DNA from: an uncultured Bacilli bacterium
GTDB lineage: Bacteria; Bacillota_I; Bacilli_A; RF39; UBA660
Direction: 5' to 3'
DNA: 47,006 bases
NCBI GenBank assembly: GCA_944329195.1
Contig: CALVHX010000005.1
Span: forward strand, 1 to 47,006
Below the pieces are notes generated by a model. That model ran no database searches. It was not told where the DNA came from and was given only the letters and a program-made list of their open reading frames with translations. Below, piece by piece: positions 34,659-45,890 of the stretch. The translations under genes were made by a program, and so were the position numbers. Each line of letters opens with the position of its first letter. The first letter of the stretch is position 1.

Positions 34659-35723
34659 ATGAAGGTCATAAAAAATTTAGCAACCTATTTCAAAATAGGA
34701 TTGGAAACTATTCTTACTAACAGGATATTTTTAGTATCAGTAAGCACATTATCTCTCATCCTAGTATCAATTGTAGTCTACCGTGCTGTAAGTTTAAGAA
34801 ACAAAGTAGATACAATTGAGAACAATATTATAGAAAAAATGGAAAAAACAGTAAAAATAGATTATCCAGAATACAATATCACGACTAGTGAAGGAGCAAC
34901 TTTTATAACAGAATGTTTAAAAGCACCACTTACCAATTCTGAATTATCAGAGCAATTACTAAATATAAGTAATGAACTAGAAAACTTATTTAATGAATCA
35001 AATTATAATTTTGCTTTTAAATACAAAGACTTATACACCGGATTCACACTATCGTACAATAGTAATCAACCCATATTTGCCGCTTCTACAATAAAAGCAC
35101 CAGAAGCAATATATATTTATGAAGAAGCAGAGAAAGGAAACATTAATTTAAATGATACAATAACTTACACATCGAACTATTATAATACAGGAACAGGCAT
35201 CCTAAAAAATACCAGTTTCAATATTAACTATACCATAAGTAAATTAGTAGAATATTCGATAATATATAGTGATAATGCTGCCCATCTAATGTTAAATAAC
35301 AAGTATAAGCCAAATAACATGTATAACTATTGGCAAAATTTCGGTACGAGCAGCATATTCAGTCAAAATAATGCGTGGGGAAATATAAACGCTAACGACG
35401 CTACCATTTATATGGAAGAACTTTATAATTATTATATAGAAGAAAATAAATATAGTGATGAACTATTAAGTTACTTTGATAAATCATGGAAAATATTATC
35501 AACACCAAATAATGATATTAGAATAGCAAGTAAATCTGGTTGGAGTGGGAGTTCACTTCACGACATTGCTCTAATTTTCGATAAGAATCCATATACACTA
35601 GCAGTCCTCACTCAAAGAGGATATGTAGAATACCAAAGTTTTTTTGATGAAGTATCGACCCTAATATATAACTTCCACCAAGAATACTGGAATCAGAAAC
35701 TAAATATATGTCAAATAAATTAA
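34659..35723 (+). CDS. Membrane-anchored class A beta-lactamase-like serine hydrolase
   Basis: 354 residues. A cytoplasmic start and one membrane helix (about 23-43, uncleaved) are followed by a coiled stretch. The serine-hydrolase domain has S-T-I-K at 143-146 (S-x-x-K), S-D-N at 204-206 and K-S-G at 292-294: the three beta-lactamase/PBP motifs in proper order and spacing. The family (Beta-lactamase2) includes true lactamases and D,D-peptidases. The membrane anchor and K-S-G instead of K-T-G make a peptidoglycan-trimming role as likely as resistance. It stands alone with its own promoter and terminator and is the only long plus-strand gene in the right two thirds. Confidence 0.82.
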   Translation: MKVIKNLATYFKIGLETILTNRIFLVSVSTLSLILVSIVVYRAVSLRNKVDTIENNIIEKMEKTVKIDYPEYNITTSEGATFITECLKAPLTNSELSEQLLNISNELENLFNESNYNFAFKYKDLYTGFTLSYNSNQPIFAASTIKAPEAIYIYEEAEKGNINLNDTITYTSNYYNTGTGILKNTSFNINYTISKLVEYSIIYSDNAAHLMLNNKYKPNNMYNYWQNFGTSSIFSQNNAWGNINANDATIYMEELYNYYIEENKYSDELLSYFDKSWKILSTPNNDIRIASKSGWSGSSLHDIALIFDKNPYTLAVLTQRGYVEYQSFFDEVSTLIYNFHQEYWNQKLNICQIN

Positions 35724-35724
35724 G

Positions 35725-35742
35725 AGGACTTATGTCCTTTTT
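35725..35742 (+). terminator. Terminator of the serine hydrolase gene
   Basis: AGGAC (35725-35729), a 4-base loop, GTCCT (35734-35738) and a T run to 35742, right after the stop codon. The stem is short. Confidence 0.65.
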
Positions 35743-35901
35743 AATTTACGATATAGCTTCATCAAAACATACATAACTAATTTACAACAGCCACATAAAA
35801 ATACAAATAAATTCCATATAGTATGGTCTAAATTATGTTTTTAAACTTACAACAAGTGAAAAACGAATAAAATTTATATATTCAAACACAATATAAGTAT
35901 C

Positions 35902-35929
35902 AAAAAAGAGCCATGATAACATAGCTCTT
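35902..35929 (-). terminator. rpoBC operon terminator
   Basis: On the minus strand AAGAGCTATG pairs with CATGGCTCTT (35920-35929 / 35906-35915; one G-U, 4-base loop), followed by a T run (35902-35907). It begins 4 bases after the rpoC stop. Confidence 0.9.
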
Positions 35930-35932
35930 CAA

Positions 35933-38900
35933 TTAATCCATAAACTCTTCTTCTAATACTTCAGAAGCATCTTCATCATAAAACTCTTGTTCTAATGAGT
36001 ATCCGATGTCCATATATTCTTTAGCTCCAGTACCAGCAGGAATAAGCTTACCAATAATAACATTTTCCTTTAATCCCTGAAGTTTATCAACTTTACCCTT
36101 AACTGAAGCTTCTGTAAGAATTCTAGTAGTTTCTTGGAAAGAAGCCGCTGATAAGAAGGAATCAGTCTCAAGCGATGCCTTAGTAATACCCAGAAGAATA
36201 GGTTGCCCAATAGCAGGTTTTTTTCCTTGAATAATTACATCTTTATTACCTTTAGTAAACTCTTGCAATGATACTATCGTGCTAGGAATAAACGTAGTAT
36301 CACCAGCATCCATAATTCGAACTCTTGAAATCATTCTTCTTGCTATAATCTCAACATGTTTATCATTAATATCAACACCTTGTGATCTATATACTTTCTG
36401 AACTTCTTTCAAAATATACTGTTGAACAGTATTAGGATCAGTTACCGCTAATAGTTCTTTTGGAGATACAGAACCCTCTGTAAGTTTTTCACCGGCCTCA
36501 ACTGTTTGACCTTTTTCAACTCTAAGTTTAGCACCATACAAAGTCACGTGTTCTCTTGTTTCATTATCATTTTTAACATATATCTTGAACTTACCACCAG
36601 CATCTTCTATCTTCGAAATAACACCACTTATTTCCGAAATAGTAGCTTTTCCCTTAGGAATTCTTGCTTCAAATAGTTCTTCAACTCTAGGAAGACCTTG
36701 CGTAATATCCGCTCCGGCAACACCACCAGTATGGAAAGTTCTCATAGTAAGCTGTGTACCAGGTTCTCCTATAGACTGAGCTCCCATAATACCAACAGCT
36801 TCACCAATCTCAACCAAATTACCAGTTGCTAAATTTTTACCATAACATTTTTGGCAGACACCATGGTCAGTTTTACAAGTAAGAACAGTCCTAATTTCTA
36901 CTTCTGTGATACCAGCTTTAATAATTTTGTCGGCAATAGATTCAGTTATATATTCGTTTTTATCGACAATCATTTCTTTAGTTTCAGGATTAATTACCTT
37001 TTTATTTGTAAATCTACCAACAATCCTATCATATAAAGGCTCAATAATACCATCTTTCTCATCAGTAAAAGCACTTACAACAACACCTTGTATTGTTCCA
37101 CAATCTTCCTCTCTGACAATAATATCTTGCGCCACATCGACAAGTCTTCTTGTCATGTAACCAGAATCCGCCGTTTTTAAGGCAGTATCTGCACTACCCT
37201 TACGAGCGCTATGCGTAGATAAGAAGAATTCAGAAACAGACAAGCCATCACTAAATGAAGATAAAATTGGAATTTCGATAGTTTCACCATTAGGCTTTGC
37301 CATAAGGCCTCTCATACCAGCCAACTGTACAAAGTTAGATATAGATCCTCTTGCCTTAGAGTTCATCATAAGGAAAATTGGATTATCAATATATTCTTTA
37401 GCGTAGCCTTGAAGTTCATCCTGTATTTCTTCTTTGGCCTTTGTCCAAATATCTATTACTAACTCTAATCTTTCTCTATCTGTAATAAGACCTCTCTGAA
37501 ACTGTTTATTAACCTTTTTAATAGCTTCGTTAGACTTTTCAACAATAGCTTCCTTACTCTTACTTGTTATAACATCAGAAACAGCAATAGTAATACCAGA
37601 AAAAGTCGAATACTTAAAGCCTAAATCTTTTAATTTATCTAGATATATAGAAGTTTCTGTTGTCTTATATCTCTTAAACATTTGAGCAATAATTTTTTCC
37701 AGTGCACCCTTATTAAATGGAGCTGGAATAGGTATCTCCCTAATTTTCTCTTTTATGTTTTCGCCATATTCTATAAAATACTTGCTAGGAGTAATTCCTT
37801 CAATATTTTCACTAGTAGGCTCACACAAATAAGGAAATGAATCAGGTAAAATTTCATTAAATATAATCTTACCAGCTGTAGTTATTAAATATTTATTCTT
37901 ATCACTATCTAAAAATACCTTATATTTAAATGAGTTAACAGGAACAGCCACTCTTGTCTGAAGCTTAATTTCTCTTCTTTGATAAGCCATCAAAGCTTCA
38001 TTAGTATTTTTAAATACTCTTCCTTCTCCCTCTAAACCATTTTTTTCCATCGTAATGTAATAATTACCAAGAATCATATCCTGTGATGGAGTAACAATAG
38101 GCTCACCATTCTTTGGACTTAAAATATTATTAGCCCCTAGCATAAGAATTCTAGCTTCTGCTTTTGCCTCTTCCGACAAAGGAACATGAACAGCCATCTG
38201 ATCGCCATCAAAATCAGCGTTAAACGCAGTACAAACAAGAGGATGAAGTCTAATTGCCCTACCGCTAATTAATTTTGGTTCAAATGCTTGAATACCAAGT
38301 CTATGTAGTGTTGGAGCTCTATTAAGCATCACTGGATGTTCTTTAATAACTTCTTCGACAACATCCCAAACTTTAGGATCTTGATTATCAATCATTTTTT
38401 TAGCAGATTTAATATTATTGGCAAGACCTTTTTCAGTAAGGCCATGAATAACATGAGGTTTAAATAACTCTAGAGCCATTTCCTTTGGAATACCACATTG
38501 ATACATCTTTAAATCAGGCCCTACGACAATAACACTTCTACCAGAATAATCGACCCTTTTGCCAAGTAAGTTTTGTCTAAATCTTCCCTGTTTACTTTTT
38601 AGCATAGAAGATAAACTCTTAAGTGCTCTATTACCTGCACCAGTTACACTTCTTCCTCTACGACCATTATCAAATAGAGCATCGACAGCTTCCTGAAGCA
38701 TCCTCTTTTCATTCTGAATAATGATTGAAGGCGCACCAAGTTCTATTAGTTTCTTCAGTCTATTATTTCTGTTTATAACTCTTCTATATAAATCATTCAA
38801 ATCAGATGTTGCAAATCTACCGCCATCTAATTGAATCATAGGCCTAAGTTCTGGTGGAATAACAGGAAGTGCTTCAATAATCATCCACTCTGGCTTGTTA

Positions 38901-39559
38901 CCAGACTGAACAAAAGAATTAATAACATCCAATCTTTTTACAAGTCTTGTACGTTTCTGACCAGTAGCACCATCTAACTCCTTCTGTATTTCTTCTAATT
39001 CTTTATTTACATCTACTTCTGAAAGAAGCTCTTTAATAGCTTCAGCACCCATGCCGACTCTAAAAGTATTACCATACTTTTCATAGTAAGCACGATATTC
39101 TTTATCAGATAAAGTTTGCTTTTTAATCAAAGTAGTTGCTCCTGGGTCCAAAACGACATAAGAAACAAAGTAAATCACTTCCTCCAAATCTCTTGGAGAC
39201 ATATCGAGACAAAGCCCTATATAAGAAGGAATTCCTTTAACATACCAAATATGACTAACTGGTGTAGCAAGTTCAATATGTCCCATTCTCTCTCTTCTCA
39301 CAGATGATTTAGTAACTTCAACACCACATCTATCACAGACAATATTTTTATATCTAAGTCTCTTATATTTTCCACAAGAGCACTCATAATCTCTAGTTGG
39401 TCCAAATATTTTTTCACAAAACAAACCATCTCTTTCAGGCTTTAATGTTCTGTAATTTATGGTTTCAGGTTTTAACACTTCTCCATAAGACCAAGATCTA
39501 ATCCTTTCGGGTGAGGCAATTCCAATCTTCAAAGCCTTAAAATCATTTGCTTCTAACAT
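35933..39559 (-). CDS. rpoC: RNA polymerase beta' subunit
   Basis: 1208 residues. The N-terminal zinc finger [21 protein letters not shown], the catalytic Mg loop [12 protein letters not shown], the bridge/trigger region ([34 protein letters not shown], followed by the second zinc-site cysteines [11 protein letters not shown]) and an acidic end (EEEFMD) identify beta'. It carries the active site of RNA polymerase. Its ATG overlaps the rpoB stop codon (TAATG), with GGAGG inside rpoB, so translation is coupled. Length is typical of Firmicutes, with no large insertion. Confidence 0.99.
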   Translation of the reverse strand: MLEANDFKALKIGIASPERIRSWSYGEVLKPETINYRTLKPERDGLFCEKIFGPTRDYECSCGKYKRLRYKNIVCDRCGVEVTKSSVRRERMGHIELATPVSHIWYVKGIPSYIGLCLDMSPRDLEEVIYFVSYVVLDPGATTLIKKQTLSDKEYRAYYEKYGNTFRVGMGAEAIKELLSEVDVNKELEEIQKELDGATGQKRTRLVKRLDVINSFVQSGNKPEWMIIEALPVIPPELRPMIQLDGGRFATSDLNDLYRRVINRNNRLKKLIELGAPSIIIQNEKRMLQEAVDALFDNGRRGRSVTGAGNRALKSLSSMLKSKQGRFRQNLLGKRVDYSGRSVIVVGPDLKMYQCGIPKEMALELFKPHVIHGLTEKGLANNIKSAKKMIDNQDPKVWDVVEEVIKEHPVMLNRAPTLHRLGIQAFEPKLISGRAIRLHPLVCTAFNADFDGDQMAVHVPLSEEAKAEARILMLGANNILSPKNGEPIVTPSQDMILGNYYITMEKNGLEGEGRVFKNTNEALMAYQRREIKLQTRVAVPVNSFKYKVFLDSDKNKYLITTAGKIIFNEILPDSFPYLCEPTSENIEGITPSKYFIEYGENIKEKIREIPIPAPFNKGALEKIIAQMFKRYKTTETSIYLDKLKDLGFKYSTFSGITIAVSDVITSKSKEAIVEKSNEAIKKVNKQFQRGLITDRERLELVIDIWTKAKEEIQDELQGYAKEYIDNPIFLMMNSKARGSISNFVQLAGMRGLMAKPNGETIEIPILSSFSDGLSVSEFFLSTHSARKGSADTALKTADSGYMTRRLVDVAQDIIVREEDCGTIQGVVVSAFTDEKDGIIEPLYDRIVGRFTNKKVINPETKEMIVDKNEYITESIADKIIKAGITEVEIRTVLTCKTDHGVCQKCYGKNLATGNLVEIGEAVGIMGAQSIGEPGTQLTMRTFHTGGVAGADITQGLPRVEELFEARIPKGKATISEISGVISKIEDAGGKFKIYVKNDNETREHVTLYGAKLRVEKGQTVEAGEKLTEGSVSPKELLAVTDPNTVQQYILKEVQKVYRSQGVDINDKHVEIIARRMISRVRIMDAGDTTFIPSTIVSLQEFTKGNKDVIIQGKKPAIGQPILLGITKASLETDSFLSAASFQETTRILTEASVKGKVDKLQGLKENVIIGKLIPAGTGAKEYMDIGYSLEQEFYDEDASEVLEEEFMD

Positions 39560-42500
39560 TAGAATTCACCTCCTTCCTCAAAATCGTCATCAAAATCATC
39601 TATCAACTCTTCGCCTTCTTCTTCCATATCTTCATCAAAAGAGTCATCATCAAATCCTTTAAATAAATCATCTTTATTTGTAACTTCTTCAGCTATTGGC
39701 CCATCAGCCTCTTGTACAGTTTTTTCAAGTTCATCAAATCCAAGAACATCATCATTATTGTTTATAACAGATATGTCAAGACCTAATGCTTGAAATTCCT
39801 TAATAAGTACTCTAAATGCTTCTGGAATACCTGGTTTTGGAAGTGGTTGTCCTTTAACCAAAGCCTCATAGACTTTCACTCTTCCCACAACGTCATCAGA
39901 TTTATAAGTAAGAATTTCTTGAAGAACATGAGACGCTCCATATGCTTCAAGAGCCCAAACTTCCATCTCACCAAATCTTTGTCCACCAAATTGTGCTTTA
40001 CCACCAAGAGGTTGCTGAGTTACAAGTGAATAAGGTCCCGTCGCTCTAGCATGCAATTTATCATCAACCATATGATGAAGTTTTATCATGTACATGACGC
40101 CAACAGAAATTCTACTATCAAATGGTTCACCAGTTCTACCATCATATAAAACAGTCTTTCCATCTTCGTCCATGCCTGCTTCTTTTAACATTTCATTTAT
40201 ATCTTCTCTTTTAGCCCCATCTAATACAGGAGTGGCAAAATGTACCCCAAGCTTTTTAGCGGCCATACCAAGATGAAGCTCAAGAATTTGACCAATATTC
40301 ATACGCGAAGGAACACCTTGTGGATTAAGCATTATATCAACAGGAGTACCATCTGGTAGGAAAGGCATATCCTCACTAGGTAGTATAAGTGATATAACAC
40401 CCTTATTTCCATGACGTCCACTCATTTTATCACCCACAGAAATCTTTCTCTTTTGAATAATGTATACTCTAACAACTTTACTCACACCACTTGGTAAGTC
40501 ATCATTGTCTTCTTTTGTATAAACTTTAATATCATGGACAATACCACCACCGCCATGAGGAACGACAAGAGAGGAATTTCTAACTTCTCTAGTTTTTTCG
40601 CCAAAAATAGCATGTAATAGTTTTTCCTCACTAGTCAAATCGGCCATTCCCTTAGGTGTGACCTTACCAACTAAAATATCGCCTTCGTGAACCTCTGTTC
40701 CAATTTTAACAATTCCATTCTCATCTAAATTTTTACGAGCTTCCTCGCCAATATTAGGAATATCTCTAGTAATTTCTTCAGGCCCTAATTTTGTATCTCT
40801 ACATTGAACTTCGTAGTCCTCTATATGAAGCGAAGTATACACATCATCTTTGACAAGTCTCTCATTCATTATTACAGCATCTTCATAATTATAACCATTA
40901 AACGTAGTAAACGCCACCACTACATTCTTACCAAGTGCAAGTTCACCCATATCAGTACTAGGCCCATCTGCAATAATCTGACCTTTCTTTACTTTATCGC
41001 CAGCACGAACAATAGGGGTATGATTAAAAGTTTCACCCTGATTAGACCTTTCAAAAGATGATAAATAATAAACATCTTCTCCCTTAGCATTCTTAACAAC
41101 AATCTTTTTTGCATCAACATAAGTTGCTATACCATCGGCCTTTGCAACAACCACAGAGCCACTATCTCTAGCAGCAATATATTCGGCACCAGTTCCAACA
41201 AATGGTGCTTCAGTAGTAAGCAAAGGAAGCGCTTGTCTCTGCATATTAGCTCCCATAAGTGCACGAGTAGCATCGTCATGCTCCAAGAAAGGAATCAAAC
41301 TAGTTGTAACAGATACAACCTGTTGCGGAGAAACATCAATATAATCAATTTTATCTGGAGAAACCAAAACATTTTCTCCTTTATATCTACCCGCTACTGT
41401 ATTATCAGTAATCTTATTATTGTCATCAACATTGACAGTTGCTTGAGAAATATAGAAGTCTTCCTCTTCGTCAGCAGTCAAATATACAACTTCATCCGTA
41501 AGATGACTATCGACGACCTTTCGATATGGCGTTTGAATAAAGCCATATTCATTAATTTTAGCATAACTAGCAAGTGACGTAATAAGGCCAATATTAGGCC
41601 CTTCTGGAGATTCAATAGGGCAAATCCTACCATAATGAGACGAGTTAACATCTCTTACTTCGATACCCGCACGATCCCTAGACAATCCACCAGGACCTAA
41701 TGCAGATAGTCTTCTCTTATGAGTAAGCTCAGCAATAGGATTAGTTTGATCCATAAACTGTGATAACTGACTGCTACCAAAAAACTCTTTAATAACCGCA
41801 GTTACAGGTCTTATATTAATTAAAGTTTTAGGAGTAACAGTATCAATATCCTGAGTGGTCATTCTTTCTCTAATGACCCTTTCCATCCTACTTACGCCAA
41901 TTTTAAATTGATTTTGAAGTAATTCTCCCACTTGTTTAACTCTTCTGTTACCTAAGTGATCTATTTCATCATCTTTTCCAATACCATCATTTAAATTCAA
42001 ATAATAACTAACAGTAGCATAGAAATCAGAAACAGTTAAGTTCATAATGTTGCATTTAGGATTATTACCTATTACTTTGACAATTTTTTTATCATCGACA
42101 TTAGAATATAGATGAATAACCTGAATCTTATTATGTTCATCTACTCCGGCATTAATAGTAAGGTCTTCATTAACCTTACACTCACACATACCATATCCAT
42201 TATCTAAATAAGAACATAACTCCTCATAAGCCTCTTTATTAATTAAAGTGCCCTTTTCTATTTTTATCTCACCATCGATAATAACATCTTCAGCGATTCT
42301 ATTACCGAAAATCCTATCTTTAACACTCAACTTCTTATTAAATTTGTATCTTCCAACTTTAGCAAGATCATAATGAAAATCATCAAAGAAACGTGTAATA
42401 AGTTGATTCTTTGAACTATCTAAAGTAGTTGGCTCTCCCGGTCTAAGCTTTTCATATATTTCAATAAGTGCTTCATCAGTATCATGCGAAGAATCTTTCT

Positions 42501-43164
42501 CAATAGTATTCTTCAAATAAATATCATTATCAAATAGTGACAATATATCACTATCTGAAGATAATCCCACTGCTCTCAAAAGAGTAGTCATTGGAACCTT
42601 TCTATTTCTATCAATTCTTACATAGATAACATCTTTTGCATCAGTTTCGTATTCTAACCATGTACCTCTAGAAGGTATAACCTTAGACGCAAAAACAGGT
42701 TTACCATTTTTATCAATTTCCTTTGAAAAGTAAACACTTGGTGATCTTACAAGTTGTGATACCACTACTCTTTCAGCACCATTAATAATAAAGGTTCCAC
42801 TTTCAGTCATTAAAGGCATATCGCCCAAAAATATTTCCTGTTCCTTAACTTCTCCCGTTTCATTGTTAAAAAGTCTTGTCTGAACTTTTAAAGGAGCAGC
42901 ATAAGTAATCTGTCTATCTTTGCACTCTTTAATAGAATACCTAGGAGTACCAAATTCATATTCACCAAATTCCAAAGATAAACTACCAGAAAAACTTTCA
43001 ATAGGTGAAAATGTCTCAAAAACTTCCTTAACCCCTTCTGTAGCAAACCACTTATACGATTCGGTTTGCACTTCTAGCAAATCGCTGATTGCTAGTGAAT
43101 TTTTAATCATAGAAAAGTTTCTTCTTTTTCTATAATCACCGCTTTGCTTTAATTTATAAGCCAT
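39559..43164 (-). CDS. rpoB: RNA polymerase beta subunit
   Basis: 1201 residues. The rifampicin region is clear ([40 protein letters not shown]). Other conserved blocks are [28 protein letters not shown] and [24 protein letters not shown]. The tail is long and acidic ([10 protein letters not shown]), as in other low-G+C Gram-positives. At the rif positions the visible residues (Ser-Gln-Leu-Ser-Gln, His, Arg, Ser) look like the sensitive consensus. It has its own promoter at 43234-43262 and is followed by rpoC. Confidence 0.99.
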   Translation of the reverse strand: MAYKLKQSGDYRKRRNFSMIKNSLAISDLLEVQTESYKWFATEGVKEVFETFSPIESFSGSLSLEFGEYEFGTPRYSIKECKDRQITYAAPLKVQTRLFNNETGEVKEQEIFLGDMPLMTESGTFIINGAERVVVSQLVRSPSVYFSKEIDKNGKPVFASKVIPSRGTWLEYETDAKDVIYVRIDRNRKVPMTTLLRAVGLSSDSDILSLFDNDIYLKNTIEKDSSHDTDEALIEIYEKLRPGEPTTLDSSKNQLITRFFDDFHYDLAKVGRYKFNKKLSVKDRIFGNRIAEDVIIDGEIKIEKGTLINKEAYEELCSYLDNGYGMCECKVNEDLTINAGVDEHNKIQVIHLYSNVDDKKIVKVIGNNPKCNIMNLTVSDFYATVSYYLNLNDGIGKDDEIDHLGNRRVKQVGELLQNQFKIGVSRMERVIRERMTTQDIDTVTPKTLINIRPVTAVIKEFFGSSQLSQFMDQTNPIAELTHKRRLSALGPGGLSRDRAGIEVRDVNSSHYGRICPIESPEGPNIGLITSLASYAKINEYGFIQTPYRKVVDSHLTDEVVYLTADEEEDFYISQATVNVDDNNKITDNTVAGRYKGENVLVSPDKIDYIDVSPQQVVSVTTSLIPFLEHDDATRALMGANMQRQALPLLTTEAPFVGTGAEYIAARDSGSVVVAKADGIATYVDAKKIVVKNAKGEDVYYLSSFERSNQGETFNHTPIVRAGDKVKKGQIIADGPSTDMGELALGKNVVVAFTTFNGYNYEDAVIMNERLVKDDVYTSLHIEDYEVQCRDTKLGPEEITRDIPNIGEEARKNLDENGIVKIGTEVHEGDILVGKVTPKGMADLTSEEKLLHAIFGEKTREVRNSSLVVPHGGGGIVHDIKVYTKEDNDDLPSGVSKVVRVYIIQKRKISVGDKMSGRHGNKGVISLILPSEDMPFLPDGTPVDIMLNPQGVPSRMNIGQILELHLGMAAKKLGVHFATPVLDGAKREDINEMLKEAGMDEDGKTVLYDGRTGEPFDSRISVGVMYMIKLHHMVDDKLHARATGPYSLVTQQPLGGKAQFGGQRFGEMEVWALEAYGASHVLQEILTYKSDDVVGRVKVYEALVKGQPLPKPGIPEAFRVLIKEFQALGLDISVINNNDDVLGFDELEKTVQEADGPIAEEVTNKDDLFKGFDDDSFDEDMEEEGEELIDDFDDDFEEGGEF

Positions 43165-43233
43165 TAATTATTTCACCCCTATACCTAGATTTTATAAAAT
43201 CAGCCACATAAAAAGATGTGTTACCAATATATA

Positions 43234-43262
43234 ATTCTATCAGCATTTTGTGAATAAGTCAA
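43234..43262 (-). promoter_or_regulatory. rpoB promoter
   Basis: TTGACT (43257-43262), 17 bases, TAGAAT (43234-43239), minus strand, about 70 bases before the rpoB start. The leader begins with a small hairpin (CACAT/ATGTG). The rest of the 325-base rplL-rpoB gap holds the rplL terminator and AT-rich DNA, with no ORF. Confidence 0.7.
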
Positions 43263-43448
43263 TTGATTTTCAAACTTTTTCTAAACTTTTTCAAAATTCT
43301 TAAAATTAAAATCAAACAATTACCAGCTATATAAATATCATGATCTTTTTTTTATAAAAAAGTATACAATAAAAATATTAAGTATTGATTGCAAAGATGT
43401 CTACATTCTACTATTTTCTATCAAATCTTTCTTAAATTAATTACATAG

Positions 43449-43475
43449 AAAAAAGCAACCAAACGATTGCCTTTT
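43449..43475 (-). terminator. Terminator/attenuator between rplL and rpoB
   Basis: On the minus strand GCAATC (43465-43470) pairs with GGTTGC (43455-43460), one G-U, 4-base loop, then a T run. It starts 20 bases after the rplL stop and limits ribosomal-protein transcription into rpoBC. Confidence 0.8.
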
Positions 43476-43489
43476 TATCATTAACAAAA

Positions 43490-43855
43490 TTACTTAAGTT
43501 CAACAGTAGCGCCAGCTTCTTCAAATTGAGCTTTAATCTTTTCAGCTTCTTCTTTGTCGATGCCTTCTTTAACATTACCACCATTATCAGCTATGTCTTT
43601 AGCTTCTTTTAATCCAAGTCCAGTTAAATCTCTAACGATCTTAATAACTGCAATCTTGTTAGAGCCAGCCGAAGTAAGAACTACATTTACTTTTGAAGGT
43701 CCTTCTTCAGTAGCAACCTGAACAGGTCCAGCAACAGCTACTGCTGATGGATCAACACCATACTCCTCCTTCATTGCATCTACTAATTCTTTGACTTCAA
43801 GAATAGACATTTCATTTAATGATTTAATAAATTCTTCTTTTGTTAATTTAGCCAT
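43490..43855 (-). CDS. rplL: Ribosomal protein L7/L12
   Basis: 121 residues. The N-terminal dimerisation helix (LNEMSILEVKELVDAMKEEYGV), an Ala/Val-rich hinge and the C-terminal factor-binding domain (NKIAVIKIVRDLTGLGLKEAKDIADNGG) are complete. It forms the flexible ribosomal stalk that recruits elongation factors and is bound to L10, whose gene is 37 bases upstream. Confidence 0.98.
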   Translation of the reverse strand: MAKLTKEEFIKSLNEMSILEVKELVDAMKEEYGVDPSAVAVAGPVQVATEEGPSKVNVVLTSAGSNKIAVIKIVRDLTGLGLKEAKDIADNGGNVKEGIDKEEAEKIKAQFEEAGATVELK

Positions 43856-43892
43856 ATTTTATCCTTCCTTTCTTAATTATCTAATTTTAAAA

Positions 43893-44387
43893 CTAATTTT
43901 CTTCTTTTTGTTTAGCATATAAATCCAAACAGATCGATAAATCTTTAACAGTTCCCATAAGACCCGCTGCAAGCATTGTAAGAAGACCCTCTCTAGATGG
44001 AATAGCAGCATAAACAGATAATTCACCAGCATCTACTACTTTTCCTTCAACTATACCAGCCTTCAATTCAAGTGCCTCATGTTTTTTAGCAAAATCACTA
44101 ATTATTTTAACAGGGGCAAGTTCATCATCAGAAAAGCTAATAGCGGTAGGTCCCCCAAGATAATCATCAAGTTTGATATCAAGCGCATCGACAGCCCTCT
44201 TTGTCAAAGTATTTTTATACACTTTATATGAAGAGCCAGATTCTCTAAGTGCTTTTCTAAGTTCAGTAACTTCCGCAACATTAAGACCTCTAGGATCAAA
44301 AATAACAACTGATTTAGCATTCTCAAACTTGTCTTTTATTTCGTTTACAACTTCAGTCTTTTTTTCGATAATCTTTGCGTTTGCCAT
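43893..44387 (-). CDS. rplJ: Ribosomal protein L10
   Basis: 164 residues with the L10 start (ANAKIIEKKTEVVNEIKDKFENAKSVVIFDPRGLNVAEVTELRKALRE) and a C-terminal helix for L7/L12 dimers. It is the base of the ribosomal stalk and, bound to L7/L12, the usual autorepressor of the rplJL message through the leader just upstream. Confidence 0.98.
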   Translation of the reverse strand: MANAKIIEKKTEVVNEIKDKFENAKSVVIFDPRGLNVAEVTELRKALRESGSSYKVYKNTLTKRAVDALDIKLDDYLGGPTAISFSDDELAPVKIISDFAKKHEALELKAGIVEGKVVDAGELSVYAAIPSREGLLTMLAAGLMGTVKDLSICLDLYAKQKEEN

Positions 44388-44399
44388 AGCATCATCCTT

Positions 44400-44510
44400 T
44401 CCTATACCAAAATTAAATCCCTCTTAATCGAGGGATAAAAAAACATACATTTTATTCCTCGGTAAGATTTTCAAGCTATTTTAGCCCTTACTGTCTTTGG
44501 CATAATATTT
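44400..44510 (-). ncRNA. L10 leader (rplJL autoregulatory RNA)
   Basis: The minus-strand RNA has CCAAAGACAGTAAGGGC and later CTTACCGAGGA, which pair across and match the Firmicutes L10-leader consensus. It ends in a 7-bp stem ATCCCTC/GAGGGAT (44430-44436 / 44417-44423) followed by a T-rich tract, a likely attenuator. It lies between its own promoter and the rplJ start. L10(L12)4 binding should lower rplJL expression. Confidence 0.85.
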
Positions 44511-44516
44511 AAAAAA

Positions 44517-44545
44517 TTTATATATTAAATTCATTTATTTGTCAA
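44517..44545 (-). promoter_or_regulatory. rplJL promoter
   Basis: TTGACA (44540-44545), 17 bases, TATAAA (44517-44522), minus strand. The -35 lies within the last codons of rplA. Confidence 0.7.
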
Positions 44546-45230
44546 ATGAATTTAAATCAATTTTAATACCAGGGCCCATTGTTGAAGAAATACTAATATT
44601 CTTAACATAAGCACCTTTAACAGTTGAAGGCTTAACTTTCATTATCGCTTCAACAAAAGCTTTAAGATTTTCAACTAATTTATTATCCTCAAAGCTAGCT
44701 TTACCAACAATCCCATGAACATTACCAAAACTATCAGTTCTGTAATTAACTTTGCCTCTTTTAGTCTCTAGTACTGCTTTAGCGGTATCCGTAGTCACCG
44801 TACCAGTTTTAGGATTTGGCATCAACCCTTTAGGTCCAAGTAATTTACCAATTTTACCAAGAAGTGGCATCATCTCTGGAGTAGCAATGATAACATCATA
44901 TTCAAACCAATTTTCTTGTTCAATTTTCTGAATCATGTCAACATCGCCAACAAAGTCAGCTCCAGCTTCACGAGCCGCCTTTGCAGCATCACCCTTAGCA
45001 AGCACTAGTATTTTTTTAGTTTTACCAGTGCCATGAGGTAAAACAACTGCACCTCTCAATTGCTGATCATTCTTTTTAGTATCTAAATTCAAGTTCATGG
45101 CAATTTCAATAGATCCATCAAACTTTGAGTTAGAAGTTTCTTTAGCAAGCTTTACAGCATCTTCTATTGTATAAAATTTAGACTTGTCAACTTTCTCTAA
45201 ATTAGCGACATATCTCTTACTTCTTTTCAT
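44535..45230 (-). CDS. rplA: Ribosomal protein L1
   Basis: 231 residues with the L1 rRNA-binding blocks ([35 protein letters not shown] and [14 protein letters not shown]). L1 sits at the L1 stalk and binds its own mRNA as a repressor. A GTGGAAGG-containing hairpin, similar to the one before rplK, lies in the 76-base gap upstream. Confidence 0.98.
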   Translation of the reverse strand: MKRSKRYVANLEKVDKSKFYTIEDAVKLAKETSNSKFDGSIEIAMNLNLDTKKNDQQLRGAVVLPHGTGKTKKILVLAKGDAAKAAREAGADFVGDVDMIQKIEQENWFEYDVIIATPEMMPLLGKIGKLLGPKGLMPNPKTGTVTTDTAKAVLETKRGKVNYRTDSFGNVHGIVGKASFEDNKLVENLKAFVEAIMKVKPSTVKGAYVKNISISSTMGPGIKIDLNSFDK

Positions 45231-45246
45231 TATTCATCCCTCCTTA

Positions 45247-45279
45247 TGTGGTATTTGCGGACTTTTCTATCCTTCCACA
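45247..45279 (-). promoter_or_regulatory. Putative L1-binding leader before rplA
   Basis: The minus-strand RNA TGTGGAAGG ... ACCACA folds with TGTGG/CCACA as outer stem and GGA/TCC inside. It shares GTGGAAGG and the closing CCAC with the hairpin before rplK. An adjacent ATAGGT/ACCTAT hairpin follows (45279-45294). This is probably an L1 autoregulatory site. Confidence 0.55.
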
Positions 45280-45306
45280 TAGGTATAAACCTATATGACA
45301 TATTAA

Positions 45307-45726
45307 TTATTCTTCTACTTTAATTCCCATATTGCGGGCAGTACCCTCAATAATCTTCATAGCTTCTTCTACAGTATATGCATTTAAATCTGGTAATTTA
45401 GTTTCAGCAATTTCTTTTAATTTATCTCTAGATATAGTTGCAACAGTTTCTCCCTTGCTAGATCCAGATTTAATTCCAGCAGCCTTTTTAAGTAAAAATG
45501 GAGCTGGTGGAGTCTTAAGTACAAAATCAAAACTTCTATCATCATAAATAGTAATCTCTACTGGAAGCACATCCCCCATCTTATCTCTAGAAGCATCATT
45601 AAACTTTGTACAAAATTCCTGCAAATTAATTCCCGCTGGTCCTAAAACAGTTCCTACTGGAGGAGCCGGTGTTGCTTTACCTGCCGGAATCTGTAATTTA
45701 ATTTTTTTAGTAACTTCTTTAGCCAC
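45307..45726 (-). CDS. rplK: Ribosomal protein L11
   Basis: 139 residues from the GTG at 45726 ([38 protein letters not shown]). An earlier GTG at 45735 lies inside the GGAGGTG binding site and is not the start. The rRNA-binding C-terminal domain ([56 protein letters not shown]) is complete. L11 forms the GTPase-associated centre needed for the RelA/Rel stringent response. Confidence 0.97.
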   Translation of the reverse strand: MAKEVTKKIKLQIPAGKATPAPPVGTVLGPAGINLQEFCTKFNDASRDKMGDVLPVEITIYDDRSFDFVLKTPPAPFLLKKAAGIKSGSSKGETVATISRDKLKEIAETKLPDLNAYTVEEAMKIIEGTARNMGIKVEE

Positions 45727-45756
45727 GAAAAACACCTCCTATATTTTTTTTCGCGT

Positions 45757-45784
45757 GTGGTCCTATCAGCTGTCCGCCTTCCAC
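45757..45784 (-). promoter_or_regulatory. Putative L1-binding leader before rplK
   Basis: The minus-strand RNA GTGGAAGG ... GGACCAC has a GTGG/CCAC outer stem, 31 bases before the rplK start codon. The same GTGGAAGG block recurs before rplA. It matches the rplKA leader known in Firmicutes in shape. Confidence 0.55.
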
Positions 45785-45816
45785 TTACTAACATAATAAT
45801 ATGTCTCGCAAAGGTA

Positions 45817-45845
45817 ATGATAGCACACTTTTTTTTAAATTTCAA
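45817..45845 (-). promoter_or_regulatory. rplKA promoter
   Basis: TTGAAA (45840-45845), 17 bases, TATCAT (45817-45822) with an extended TGC just before the -10, minus strand. It lies in the 164-base nusG-rplK gap. Confidence 0.65.
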
Positions 45846-45890
45846 CTATTTTTCTATTTTTTTAACAATAATGTTTTTATTTAAATAAAT

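Noticed and set aside
41233-41577. 114-residue plus-strand ORF inside rpoB
   Set aside because: It is an antisense shadow of a conserved rpoB region, without binding site or protein-like features.
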